A stretch of 8,283 nucleotides of DNA from JAJZIH01 sp021785265 (lineage in GTDB: Bacteria; Pseudomonadota; Gammaproteobacteria; JAKAQQ01), in assembly GCA_027338645.1 (NCBI GenBank), contig DAHWSH010000038.1:1-8283 (forward strand), read 5' to 3'. Made by a program: the position numbers and the translations under genes. Every line of letters begins with the position of its first letter. The stretch's first letter is position 1. The notes below the pieces were generated by a model that had not been told where the DNA came from, did not search any database, and saw only the letters and a program-made list of their open reading frames with translations. Of the stretch, positions 1-6,347 are shown piece by piece.

Positions 1-92
1 ATCCAATGATGGGGGGCCGCCCAGGCCGGAACCATGATGCCGGCAGATAAGAACATGACGACGAACCTTAGCGTATGTTTGCGATCTGTCAT
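1..92 (-). CDS. N-terminus of an exported protein, cut by the left edge
   Basis: Only the first 30 codons are present and the gene continues beyond position 1. The start is an ATG at 92-90. It is preceded by GAGG (minus strand, 104-101) with an 8-base spacer, a good Shine-Dalgarno site. The peptide is a textbook Sec signal: a charged start (MTDRKHTLR), a hydrophobic core (FVVMFLSAGIMVP) and an Ala-Trp-Ala signal peptidase I site at residues 23-25. The mature protein would begin APHHW. The product is therefore probably periplasmic or secreted. Its function cannot be told from five mature residues. Transcription probably comes from the leftward promoter candidate at 329-356, which would give a leader of roughly 230 bases. 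Confidence 0.75.
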   Translation of the reverse strand, partial: MTDRKHTLRFVVMFLSAGIMVPAWAAPHHW

Positions 93-119
93 TTTTGATA
101 CCTCAACAGGCAAGCCCGA

Positions 120-132
120 ATGCAGACTGCAT
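120..132. repeat. 13-base palindrome, possible operator
   Basis: The sequence ATGCAG-A-CTGCAT has perfect 6-base arms around a single central base. It lies 28 bases upstream of the start codon of the left-edge exported gene, inside the predicted leader. Such odd-length palindromes are often bound by dimeric regulators. In RNA the one-base loop could not form, so a DNA-binding role is more plausible than a hairpin. No known operator consensus is recognised. Confidence 0.35.
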
Positions 133-306
133 GGGGCTGCCAAAAGTAAACGATCCACTTGCGGATCCAGCAAGCGAACAAAGGACAGCCTCGTCATTTA
201 GACCGCCCGGCAGAGACGACCCTGTTCCATGGACACACACGGCCTGGGCGGTTTTTCGGGCGAGACCGTTCGATTGTACTCCACGACAACGCGCACAAGA
301 CAAGGC

Positions 307-328
307 GTCCGGACTCCCTGTTCCGGAC
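307..328. repeat. Inverted repeat at the start of the leftward transcript
   Basis: GTCCGG at 307-312 and CCGGAC at 323-328 are perfect inverted copies around a 10-base spacer. Because TCCGGA is itself palindromic, it also occurs as a direct repeat at 308-313 and 322-327. The element directly abuts the -10 candidate at 329-334 and so covers the expected transcription start. That position is typical of a repressor operator, but the binding protein is unknown. Confidence 0.35.
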
Positions 329-356
329 ATAGTATTGGGCCCCGAAACCCAGTCAA
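329..356 (-). promoter_or_regulatory. Candidate sigma70 promoter, leftward
   Basis: On the minus strand, TTGACT (356-351, five of six matches to the -35 consensus) is followed after 16 bases by TACTAT (334-329, four of six matches to the -10 consensus). Transcription would start near 322 and run towards the exported gene at 92. It lies just after the candidate terminator of the transporter gene, which supports a separate transcription unit. Confidence 0.45.
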
Positions 357-363
357 GTCCTCG

Positions 364-385
364 AAAACCCCGATTTGATCAGGGG
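364..385 (-). terminator. Candidate intrinsic terminator after the transporter gene
   Basis: On the minus strand, CCCC-T-GAT, a CAA loop and ATC-GGGG form a seven-pair stem with one bulged T, followed directly by TTTT (367-364). It begins about 79 bases past the transporter stop codon. The stem is GC-rich, but the T run is short (four), so termination may be partial. Confidence 0.45.
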
Positions 386-463
386 ATGAAAGAGCGGCTC
401 CAGAACGGATCCGCCCTCTTCGCCTATCGTTTTCACCAAGCGATGCGCTTCGCAACCGTCCCG

Positions 464-1687
464 TCAGACCGGCTGAGGCACATCCCGTCCCGGCCGCGGG
501 GTATCTCTGAGTCCCCACCAGGCGACCGGCACGGCCAGTAGTCCCACCCCAACGGCGCCGTTCAAAACGCCTGCGACCCCGATCAGCGGCGTCAGGGCAC
601 CCAGGATCAGGAGACCGACAGCACCCAATGCATTGCCAAGACCCAGCGCCACCCCTGACCCGAAGGCCGGTTCGCCGTGAGAACGATCCTGGCCGATCAG
701 GATCGTGGCCGGAAGTGTGGCAAACAGGGTGATCCCGAGCACACCGAGATCGAGATAAGCCCAGGGCATGGGCAGAACCCGATAGAGGCCGAGCAGAAGG
801 GGTGAGATGAGACTCATGACGACGAGGAGAGAACGTCGTCCCACCCGGTCGGCCAGCCACCCGCCACCCAGGTTTCCGGCGACTCCGACCAAGAGCTGGA
901 CGCTCACGAGTGAAGCCCCGACAATAAGCGAACCACCCTGTTCGTGCCAGAGGATCGGAATGAAGGTCACGCTGGCGTAGACCAAACTGGATCGCAGGCC
1001 GGCAAACAACAACAGGGGCCACAAGGCGTGCAGGCGTTTTGTCCAAGAACGCCGATCGCTTGGAGCGGTTCTCGCTTTTGGGCCTGCCGGAGGGAGCAGG
1101 CGTGGAAGCAGGGGCACGAGACAGAGGACTGGTACGGCCAGAATCAAAAGCCCGTGGAATCCCCAGAGCAGGATGATCAGGCTAGCGAGTAGAGGTCCCA
1201 GACCCCGACCGATCTCACCGCCCACGAGGAAAACCGACATGGCCAGGCTGACCCGTTCCTCGCGGGCCATCCGGCGAGCGGTGGCCAAACCGGGCGGGTG
1301 GAACGCGGCATTGCCGATGCCGATGGTCAACAGGATCACGATCAATATCCAGAAACTGTCCGCCAGACCGACGAAGGCCCCTCCCAAAAGGCTCAGCGAA
1401 AGTCCCGGAATGAGGAACCACGCCTGTCCATAACGGTCACACAGCCAGCCCATGAACGGTTGCAACCCCTGGCCGATCAGAAGGGCCGACATGATGAGTC
1501 CGGCATCCGCATCGGGCAGCGCAAGTCGGACCAGGACCGCCGGCAGGACACCCGGCAGGAAATTAACCGCACCGTCATTCAGGAAGTGGGCAAACGTAAG
1601 AACGGTGAGCCGGAGGCGCCGGTGTTCATCTGGAATCCTTTTCGCAAAAGTCGGTGGGCACGCGAGATCGGAACTGAGAGCACTCAC
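464..1687 (-). CDS. MFS transporter, fosmidomycin-resistance (FSR)-like
   Basis: This 407-residue polytopic inner-membrane protein has about twelve hydrophobic segments, the usual size for the major facilitator superfamily. N-terminal motifs resemble the FSR branch: FAHFLNDGAVNFLPGVLP at about residues 32-49, then LIMSALLIGQGLQPFMGW. The loop 2-3 signature follows (CDRYG, about 83-87), as does GIGNAAFHPPG at about 123-133. A second signature (ADRVGRR) opens the C-terminal half after a basic central loop. Proton-driven efflux is the usual mechanism in this family; the substrate cannot be read from sequence. The start is a GTG at 1687-1685 without a strong Shine-Dalgarno site. No ATG occurs until about residue 66, inside the membrane core, so the GTG is preferred. 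It lies 45 bases after purK on the same strand and may be co-transcribed. A candidate terminator follows at 385-364. Confidence 0.85.
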   Translation of the reverse strand: MSALSSDLACPPTFAKRIPDEHRRLRLTVLTFAHFLNDGAVNFLPGVLPAVLVRLALPDADAGLIMSALLIGQGLQPFMGWLCDRYGQAWFLIPGLSLSLLGGAFVGLADSFWILIVILLTIGIGNAAFHPPGLATARRMAREERVSLAMSVFLVGGEIGRGLGPLLASLIILLWGFHGLLILAVPVLCLVPLLPRLLPPAGPKARTAPSDRRSWTKRLHALWPLLLFAGLRSSLVYASVTFIPILWHEQGGSLIVGASLVSVQLLVGVAGNLGGGWLADRVGRRSLLVVMSLISPLLLGLYRVLPMPWAYLDLGVLGITLFATLPATILIGQDRSHGEPAFGSGVALGLGNALGAVGLLILGALTPLIGVAGVLNGAVGVGLLAVPVAWWGLRDTPRPGRDVPQPV

Positions 1688-1732
1688 GCGATCGGGAACC
1701 TGTTTTGGAGACCCCGTTTAAACCGGGAGAGG

Positions 1733-2839
1733 TCAGGATGCGGTTTCAAAGGGCATCTGGACCAGAAGCTTGGGCATGATCTTCTCCAGCTCGGGTACGG
1801 AAGCCGCGAGAACGGTGGCATGACCTACCTTGCGGGCGGGCCGCGGTGATTTCCGGTAGTCGTGGAAATGAACACCGGGCAGTTCAAGAAGCGAATGGAC
1901 TTCGGGTAGTCGACCCACGGCATTGACCAGTAAGGCCTCACCCCGCAGTCGGGTTTGGCCGAGCGGCAGGCCGGTGATGGCACGGAGATGGTTTTCGAAC
2001 TGGCTGGTCTCAGCCGCCTCAATGCTCCAGTGCCCGCTATTGTGAACCCGAGGCGCCATTTCGTTGGCGATCAGTTTTCCGTTTTCGAGAAAAAACTCGA
2101 TGGCCAATACTCCGACATATTCCAGATAATCGAGGAGGCTCTTCGCATAACCCATGGCCGCGCGGGCGACTTCGGCATCCACGTCGGCAGGCACACGCGA
2201 ACTGCGCAAAATCCCCCGCTGATGCACGTTCTCGGCAAGAGGGTAGAAACGGATCTCCCCTCCCCGGCCGCGGCAGGCCACCAGGGAGAGCTCCCGTTCG
2301 AAGGGTACACGGTTTTCGAGAAGCAGTCCGCCAGGGGCACCCATGAAGCGCTGAAAAGCCGCATCCAGGAGGGCGGTGTCCCCGATCACGGCCTGACCGC
2401 GCCCATCATAGCCAAAACGTCGGGTCTTGAGCATCGCCGGCAATCCGGTGAGAGCCAGTGCCGGTTCAAGATCCTCCCGGCTCGCAATCGGCACAAAGCG
2501 GGTGGTGGGGATTCCCAGTTTCTGGAACAGTTGTTTTTCGAGCAGACGATCCTGGCTCACTTCGAGGGCAAGGGGTGGAGGCAGGACCGCCCGGGCAGCC
2601 GCGACCTCCCGAAGCAGTGGAGCAGCCAGGTTCTCAAACTCATAGGTCACGACATCGACCGATCCGGCAAGCTGGAAAACTGCATTCCGGTCCTCGAACG
2701 GGGCCACGATGAGCGGGCCCAAGGCCGCCGCCGGTGCATCCGGCGAGGGGTCCAGAAAGATAAAATCGAGCCCCAGCGGGAGTCCTGCCCAAGCCAGCAT
2801 CCGTCCGAGCTGCCCTCCCCCGATCACGCCAACGCGCAT
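1733..2839 (-). CDS. purK: N5-carboxyaminoimidazole ribonucleotide synthase
   Basis: PurK is a cytosolic ATP-grasp enzyme of de novo purine synthesis. It converts 5-aminoimidazole ribonucleotide, ATP and bicarbonate to N5-CAIR, the substrate of PurE. The 368-residue product has the family's normal length. Visible motifs are GGGQLGRML (7-15), TYEFEN (65-70), the nucleotide-binding region KTRRFGYDGRGQ (138-149), ENRVPFERELS (175-185), the metal/ATP-site segment NEMAPRVHNSGHW (259-271) and HDYRK...KVGHAT (326-342). The start is the ATG at 2839-2837. It follows a strong GGAGGAG (2853-2847) with a 7-base spacer, located inside the last codons of purE. The purE stop and this ATG are one base apart, so translation is probably coupled. 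The frame stays open upstream across purE, but that longer reading is an artefact because MRVGVIGGG is the natural PurK N-terminus. Confidence 0.97.
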   Translation of the reverse strand: MRVGVIGGGQLGRMLAWAGLPLGLDFIFLDPSPDAPAAALGPLIVAPFEDRNAVFQLAGSVDVVTYEFENLAAPLLREVAAARAVLPPPLALEVSQDRLLEKQLFQKLGIPTTRFVPIASREDLEPALALTGLPAMLKTRRFGYDGRGQAVIGDTALLDAAFQRFMGAPGGLLLENRVPFERELSLVACRGRGGEIRFYPLAENVHQRGILRSSRVPADVDAEVARAAMGYAKSLLDYLEYVGVLAIEFFLENGKLIANEMAPRVHNSGHWSIEAAETSQFENHLRAITGLPLGQTRLRGEALLVNAVGRLPEVHSLLELPGVHFHDYRKSPRPARKVGHATVLAASVPELEKIMPKLLVQMPFETAS

Positions 2840-2840
2840 G

Positions 2841-3362
2841 TCAGGACTCCTCCGGATGGGACTCGCGCAAAACCGCACGGGTCTGATCGCGGCGCCAGGC
2901 AACGAGGCGTCGGGCCAATCCTGGATTTTCGAGCGCCAAGACCGCCGCTGCCAGCAAGGCTGCATTGATGGCACCCGCCTTTCCGATCGCGAGTGTCCCC
3001 ACCGGGACGCCCGCCGGCATTTGGGCAATGGACAAAAGGGAATCCAGTCCGCCCAGTGCCCGGGTCTCGACCGGAACGCCGAAGACCGGAAGAAGCGTCT
3101 TGGCCGCCAACATCCCCGGCAGATGTGCCGCCCCACCTGCACCGGCGATAAGCACACGGAGCCCACGGTCGGAAGCCGACTCGGCATAGCGGAACAGCCA
3201 GTCCGGAGTGCGGTGTGCAGAGACCACCCGGCTTTCCGTCGCGATCCCGAACTCCCGGAGCGTCTTGACTGCATGTTTCAGGATTTCCCAGTCAGACCGG
3301 GATCCCATTACCACCCCCACCATCGGGGCCACGGATTTTTTACGGGGGCGCTGGCGGCTCAC
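2841..3362 (-). CDS. purE: N5-carboxyaminoimidazole ribonucleotide mutase (class I PurE)
   Basis: PurE moves the carboxyl group of N5-CAIR to give CAIR in purine synthesis, directly after PurK. Motifs of the octameric family are clear: VGVVMGSRSDW (15-25), SAHRTP with the catalytic His (His50 in this numbering), GAGGAAHLPGM (74-84) and QMPAGVPVGTLAIGKAG (114-130). The partnership with purK indicates the bacterial class I mutase, not the AIR carboxylase. The start is uncertain. GTG at 3362 has AGGA (3373-3370) seven bases upstream and gives 173 residues, near the usual 160-170, so it is chosen here. An ATG at 3395 and a GTG at 3419 lack a ribosome site. An ATG at 3323 would remove a basic N-terminal tail but also lacks one. 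The gene is the first of the purE-purK(-transporter) cluster and is divergent from the asparaginase gene. Confidence 0.95.
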   Translation of the reverse strand: MSRQRPRKKSVAPMVGVVMGSRSDWEILKHAVKTLREFGIATESRVVSAHRTPDWLFRYAESASDRGLRVLIAGAGGAAHLPGMLAAKTLLPVFGVPVETRALGGLDSLLSIAQMPAGVPVGTLAIGKAGAINAALLAAAVLALENPGLARRLVAWRRDQTRAVLRESHPEES

Positions 3363-3369
3363 GGCCAAA

Positions 3370-3373
3370 TCCT
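3370..3373 (-). promoter_or_regulatory. Ribosome binding site deciding the purE start
   Basis: AGGA on the minus strand lies seven bases before the GTG at 3362-3360. The other in-frame starts (3419, 3395, 3323) have no comparable site, so this weak core is the main reason for preferring the 173-residue form of PurE. Confidence 0.45.
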
Positions 3374-3444
3374 GCTGGTCATGCGATGACGGCATACTAA
3401 CACAGGGACTTGGCTGCACGGCTTCGGTCGTTCAAAGCCCAACG

Positions 3445-3450
3445 TATAAT
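3445..3450 (+). promoter_or_regulatory. -10 box (perfect TATAAT) for the asparaginase gene
   Basis: A perfect TATAAT lies 35 bases upstream of the asparaginase ATG, which puts transcription start near 3457 and gives a leader of about 28 bases. No good -35 box sits 16-18 bases upstream (TTCGGT at 3423-3428 is the nearest, two matches), so the promoter may need an activator or may be weak. The same AT-rich stretch could also serve a leftward purE promoter, since the opposite strand reads ATTATAC, but no -35 is clear there either. Confidence 0.5.
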
Positions 3451-3464
3451 TCCCACCTTCACTC

Positions 3465-3477
3465 TCTCCTGCGGAGA
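3465..3477 (+). promoter_or_regulatory. Small hairpin covering the asparaginase ribosome binding site
   Basis: TCTCC (3465-3469) and GGAGA (3473-3477) form a perfect 5-bp stem with a TGC loop. GGAGA is the Shine-Dalgarno site of the asparaginase gene, 7 bases before its ATG, so the stem would hide it. The stem is short and may be marginal in stability. Confidence 0.4.
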
Positions 3478-3484
3478 TCCAGTC

Positions 3485-4327
3485 ATGTCAATCGCCATTC
3501 TGGTTCATGGCGGTGTCGGTCCACACGATTTTCAGATCGAGCGTGCACAGGGCATGGAAAAAGCCGTGCGAACCGGATACACCATCCTCGAAGCCGGCGG
3601 AGAAGCGCTGGACGCGGTCCAGGCAACGGTCCGTGTGCTCGAAGATGACCCCGCCTTCAATGCCGGGACCGGATCCGTTCTCAACGAACTCGGCGAGGTC
3701 GAAACGGATGCCGCCCTCATGGACGGGTCGACTCGGCGGGCCGGTGCCGTCGGGGCGCTTCGTGGAATCAGCAATCCCGTCGAACTCGCCCGCCTCGTTT
3801 TGGAGGAAGGTCGTCATGTCCTTTTGGTCGGAGACGGTGCACTGCGTTTTGCCCGCCAACGGCTGTTTCCGCTGGTCGAGCCCCAGACACTCGTCACGGC
3901 TGCACAGAAGAAGTACTGGGCCGACCACCGGGGCACGGTGGGTGCGGTCGCCACGGATCGCAGGGGCCACCTCGCCTCCGCCACCTCCACCGGCGGAATC
4001 GCGGGCAAGCACCCGGGCCGACTGGGAGACACCCCGCTTATCGGCTCCGGAACCTACGCGGACTCAAGACTCGCGGTTTCCTGCACCGGCGATGGCGAGT
4101 CCATCATCCGGATGGTCCTCGCCCACGAGGCAGCCTGTCGTTATCGGGAGGTACCGGATCCCGCTCGCGTCGCACGGGAATCCATCGAACGCTTCGGCCT
4201 CGAGGTTTCCGGCATGGCCGGGATCATCCTGGTCGATTCCGGAGGAAGAGCCGGCTGGGCCTCCTCTCCCGGAACCTCCATGCTCCATGGCCTCGCCACC
4301 CCGGAGGGATTGACCATCAGTTACTGA
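3485..4327 (+). CDS. Isoaspartyl peptidase / L-asparaginase (plant-type, Ntn hydrolase)
   Basis: This 280-residue cytosolic enzyme belongs to the IaaA/EcAIII family. Members are made as a precursor that cuts itself before a threonine, which becomes the nucleophile. They hydrolyse beta-aspartyl dipeptides, which arise from damaged protein, and often asparagine. Visible landmarks are ILVHGG (5-10), NAGTGSVLNELGEVETDA (59-76), MDGSTRRAGAVG (79-90) and HRGTVGAVATD with nucleophile Thr151 (148-158). TSTGG with Thr169 follows (167-171), then PGRLGDTPLIGSGTYAD with Arg179 and Asp182 (177-193), and TGDGE (201-205). These residues match the E. coli enzyme at a constant offset of 28 up to Asp182. Self-cleavage should give an alpha chain of 150 residues and a beta chain of 130. 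The chosen ATG has GGAGA 7 bases upstream; the frame opens 25 codons earlier without a ribosome site. It is about 40 residues shorter than E. coli IaaA. It converges with the M61 gene, 18 bases apart, with no clear terminator between. Confidence 0.93.
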   Translation: MSIAILVHGGVGPHDFQIERAQGMEKAVRTGYTILEAGGEALDAVQATVRVLEDDPAFNAGTGSVLNELGEVETDAALMDGSTRRAGAVGALRGISNPVELARLVLEEGRHVLLVGDGALRFARQRLFPLVEPQTLVTAAQKKYWADHRGTVGAVATDRRGHLASATSTGGIAGKHPGRLGDTPLIGSGTYADSRLAVSCTGDGESIIRMVLAHEAACRYREVPDPARVARESIERFGLEVSGMAGIILVDSGGRAGWASSPGTSMLHGLATPEGLTISY

Positions 4328-4345
4328 TCTCCTCTGCGCGTTTCG

Positions 4346-6268
4346 CTAGCGTCCAGCGTGGGGCGCCATGATGCGTCGGAGGAGATTGACGGTTCCCGGG
4401 ATGCGGACGAGGTGAGGGAAGCGTGGACCGCCATCATAATCCACGGTGAGCGTCCGGTACCAACCGTCCTCGACGACCAGAAAAACCGTCGGCTTGCGGT
4501 TTTGTGCGCTTTCCTTGAGTACCCAGCTCAGAACCGAGGGCTTGTACTTCTGGCCATCAACGGCACGGATCGCCATCCCCGGTGCAAACCCCGACCGCCA
4601 CGCGGGCGAGCCTTCCCGGACGTCGAAAATCTGGCCGTTTTTTCCAATCTTGATGCCGTAGGTCAGCCATTGGTTATTGGTATGACTGAGTTTCTCCTGG
4701 GCGACCATGAACCGGTTGGGCATGGCCGTATAGACCAGACGCCATCCGGCCCGTTTCAGTTCACCGGTCGGCGGTCGGAGAGCCACCTCATAGACATGCT
4801 TCTGGAAAAAGGCATGCCAGTGATAGGGAACCACTTCATTGAGAAGATGTTCGATCGTAGCACGGGTATAGGTCACCGTGATCGGGCCCGTGTCTGGTGG
4901 GCCGGCATAAAGGTGCAGGAAAGTATCCAGTGACTTCCGGTCATGCGTGAGGGTGCGGATCAGCGTATCGACATCCAGCCAGAGCAGCTCGCCTTCCGTA
5001 TAAAAATCCCCGGCGGTCCGCCGGATCGAGGGATAGTCGCCGCGGGCACCATAGAGGTAGGGCGCCGCGGTCGTCAGGTCGATCAAGGGCTCGGTCAGTC
5101 GACCCGGCTCGGTCGCCATCTCGCTGTAGAGCATGGCGAGGTAGGACGGATATTCGTCGGGCTTGCGGATCCCGGTCCGGAACGACAGCAGGTCACCGAG
5201 ATACTGGTTCATACCCTCATAGACCCAGAGTAGGTCGGTCTTCTGAGGGACCTGGAAGTTTGGGGTCGTGAGATCGGCAGGACGGCGATATTTTCCGTTC
5301 CAGGAGTGGGAAAACTCGTGGGTCACGAGATCTCCGGATACCATCTGCTCAAGGGGATTGGTCATGAAATCCCCGGGCGCCCGGTCATCGCTCGACTGGT
5401 GGTGTTCGATTCCCTGGAAACCCAGCGCATTCGAGAGCGCCAAAAGCGAGTGGTAATCGATCCAGTGACGGGAACCATAAAGTGCCAGCGCTTCGGGAGT
5501 CATCTGCTTGTAGTGAGCAATGAGGCGCGGCGAAATCTCGAGATCCTGGGGCTGGTCCGCAAAAAGATCGAGAACTTGCCTGGCGGTTCCATGGTGCCAG
5601 AGGACGATGCGTCTAAAGTAGCAGCCGGTATCGAGCGGCGAGTCGATCAGGGTCGCAAGATTCACTTCTCCAAACCGGACCCAGCCATGTCCCACCGGGT
5701 GCGGATCCGGCAAGGCGGTTCCGAAATGCCACCCGCGCGGAAGGCGGATCCTGACCCGGAAGTCGTCCTCATGGGAGTTGGTGTCGTTCTGGTAAAAAAG
5801 AAACCGATTCCAGTTCAGAACGGCGAGATGGGGCGTCGAAATGACATGCCCGGGTCCGTTCAGGATGGCGGTGAAGCGGATGACCAGATGGTGGACGTGT
5901 GCCGGAACCCGGACGTGGAAGGCGTAGAGGTCCACCTTGTCCCGCTTCCAGAGCACGGGTTGGCCATGTGCCGTCACGCGGATCTGCGACAGATCCCAGA
6001 GCGGATTGGCCGGCGAATGGTACCCCGGCAGCCACTTCGGGAAGACGAAGGTAAAGGGGCCCGGACGGACTGGCATGATCATGCGGGTCTGAACCAACCC
6101 CCGCGTGACCCACCGGGCATCGACGAACAGCCGTTCCGGATTGGCCGGTGTGGTATACGACCGGGCGTTCGCGTTGGGCCGGGCATGGGCCGATATCCCG
6201 CAGGAAAGAACCAGCGAACCGAATACCAGAGCAGCGGAAACAAGGTGGCTTCGGGGGACAGATTTCAT
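4346..6268 (-). CDS. Exported M61-family zinc metallopeptidase with PDZ region
   Basis: This 640-residue protein resembles the glycyl aminopeptidase (M61) family. A signal peptide spans residues 1-29: MKSVPRSH, a hydrophobic core, then SAHA before Arg30. The product is probably periplasmic. A less ideal lipoprotein reading would use Cys23 (VLSC). A beta-rich N-terminal domain reaches to about residue 240. The catalytic domain holds GIEHHQSS (286-293), the zinc motif HEFSH (His317, Glu318, His321) followed by SWNGKYRRP, and WVYEG with Glu351 as the likely third zinc ligand. FYTEGELLWLDVDTLIR (422-438) is the downstream helix typical of the family. A PDZ-like region lies at about 530-605 (TYGIKIG, REGSPAWRSGFAPGMAIRAVDG). 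The family cleaves N-terminal residues from peptides; substrates here are unknown. The ATG has AGGAG (6280-6276) with a 7-base spacer. The gene follows yihY by 75 bases and may have its own promoter. Confidence 0.92.
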   Translation of the reverse strand: MKSVPRSHLVSAALVFGSLVLSCGISAHARPNANARSYTTPANPERLFVDARWVTRGLVQTRMIMPVRPGPFTFVFPKWLPGYHSPANPLWDLSQIRVTAHGQPVLWKRDKVDLYAFHVRVPAHVHHLVIRFTAILNGPGHVISTPHLAVLNWNRFLFYQNDTNSHEDDFRVRIRLPRGWHFGTALPDPHPVGHGWVRFGEVNLATLIDSPLDTGCYFRRIVLWHHGTARQVLDLFADQPQDLEISPRLIAHYKQMTPEALALYGSRHWIDYHSLLALSNALGFQGIEHHQSSDDRAPGDFMTNPLEQMVSGDLVTHEFSHSWNGKYRRPADLTTPNFQVPQKTDLLWVYEGMNQYLGDLLSFRTGIRKPDEYPSYLAMLYSEMATEPGRLTEPLIDLTTAAPYLYGARGDYPSIRRTAGDFYTEGELLWLDVDTLIRTLTHDRKSLDTFLHLYAGPPDTGPITVTYTRATIEHLLNEVVPYHWHAFFQKHVYEVALRPPTGELKRAGWRLVYTAMPNRFMVAQEKLSHTNNQWLTYGIKIGKNGQIFDVREGSPAWRSGFAPGMAIRAVDGQKYKPSVLSWVLKESAQNRKPTVFLVVEDGWYRTLTVDYDGGPRFPHLVRIPGTVNLLRRIMAPHAGR

Positions 6269-6283
6269 GGTTATTCTCCTGAA

Positions 6284-6315
6284 CCCAGTGACCTGGGCAA
6301 AACCCGAGTGACGGG
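6284..6315. repeat. Two similar small hairpins in the M61 leader
   Basis: On the plus strand, CCCAG-TGAC-CTGGG (6284-6297) and CCCG-AGTGA-CGGG (6303-6315) are two perfect short inverted repeats. They share the core AGTGAC flanked by CCC and GGG, with centres about 18-19 bases apart. On the minus strand the upstream one is followed by TTTT and so could act as a weak terminator for yihY. The other stands directly before the M61 ribosome site. They could equally be a pair of protein binding sites around the transcription start. Confidence 0.4.
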
Positions 6316-6318
6316 ACG

Positions 6319-6347
6319 ACTATAGCGGAAAATGGAGACGGCTTCAG
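6319..6347 (-). promoter_or_regulatory. Candidate promoter for the M61 gene
   Basis: TATAGT (6324-6319, five of six -10 matches) is preceded after 17 bases by CTGAAG (6347-6342, three of six -35 matches), which overlaps the yihY stop codon. Transcription would start near 6312, inside the paired-hairpin element. The weak -35 leaves open that the gene is mainly read through from yihY. Confidence 0.35.

Larger units (their letters stand above)
93..463. other. Intergenic region without a convincing gene
   Basis: This 371-base gap separates the transporter gene from the exported protein at the left edge. Both are read leftwards. Open frames exist on both strands here, but none has a good ribosome binding site or a recognisable family motif. 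In leftward order it holds a probable terminator for the transporter (385-364), a promoter candidate (356-329), an inverted repeat just past the -10 box (328-307), a weak 5-bp hairpin with arms CTTGC and GCAAG (158-174), a 13-base palindrome (132-120) and the ribosome binding site of the exported gene. The order terminator, promoter, leader is coherent and suggests that the left-edge gene is an independent transcription unit. Confidence 0.6.

Noticed and set aside
103..330. A 75-codon minus-strand frame ending at the ribosome site of the left-edge gene, a possible leader peptide
   Set aside because: Its ATG overlaps the -10 box of the only promoter candidate, it lacks a ribosome site, and the peptide has no signal or family features.
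95..541. A 148-codon plus-strand frame across the intergenic region into the transporter
   Set aside because: No Shine-Dalgarno site, no recognisable motif, and it runs into the antisense of the transporter gene.
198..1046. A 282-codon minus-strand frame overlapping the transporter's 3' half
   Set aside because: It is Arg/Gly-rich shadow translation of the transporter gene in another frame, without motifs.
1700..1732. Imperfect palindrome around GTTTAAAC as a terminator between purK and the transporter
   Set aside because: Pairing includes a G-G mismatch and leaves almost no loop, and no T run follows on the minus strand.
1955..2968. A long plus-strand open frame (337 codons) opposite purK
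   Set aside because: It is a shadow of purK in GC-rich DNA. It has no recognisable domain or ribosome site, and its composition matches antisense reading.
1733..3274. A 513-codon frame on the minus strand covering purK and most of purE
   Set aside because: The PurK N-terminus (MRVGVIGGGQ) and a strong ribosome site fix the start at 2839. The upstream part overlaps the clearly genuine purE in another frame and has no family motif.
5306..6325. A 339-codon plus-strand open frame opposite the M61 gene
   Set aside because: It is antisense to a peptidase with clear motifs and shows no domain of its own.
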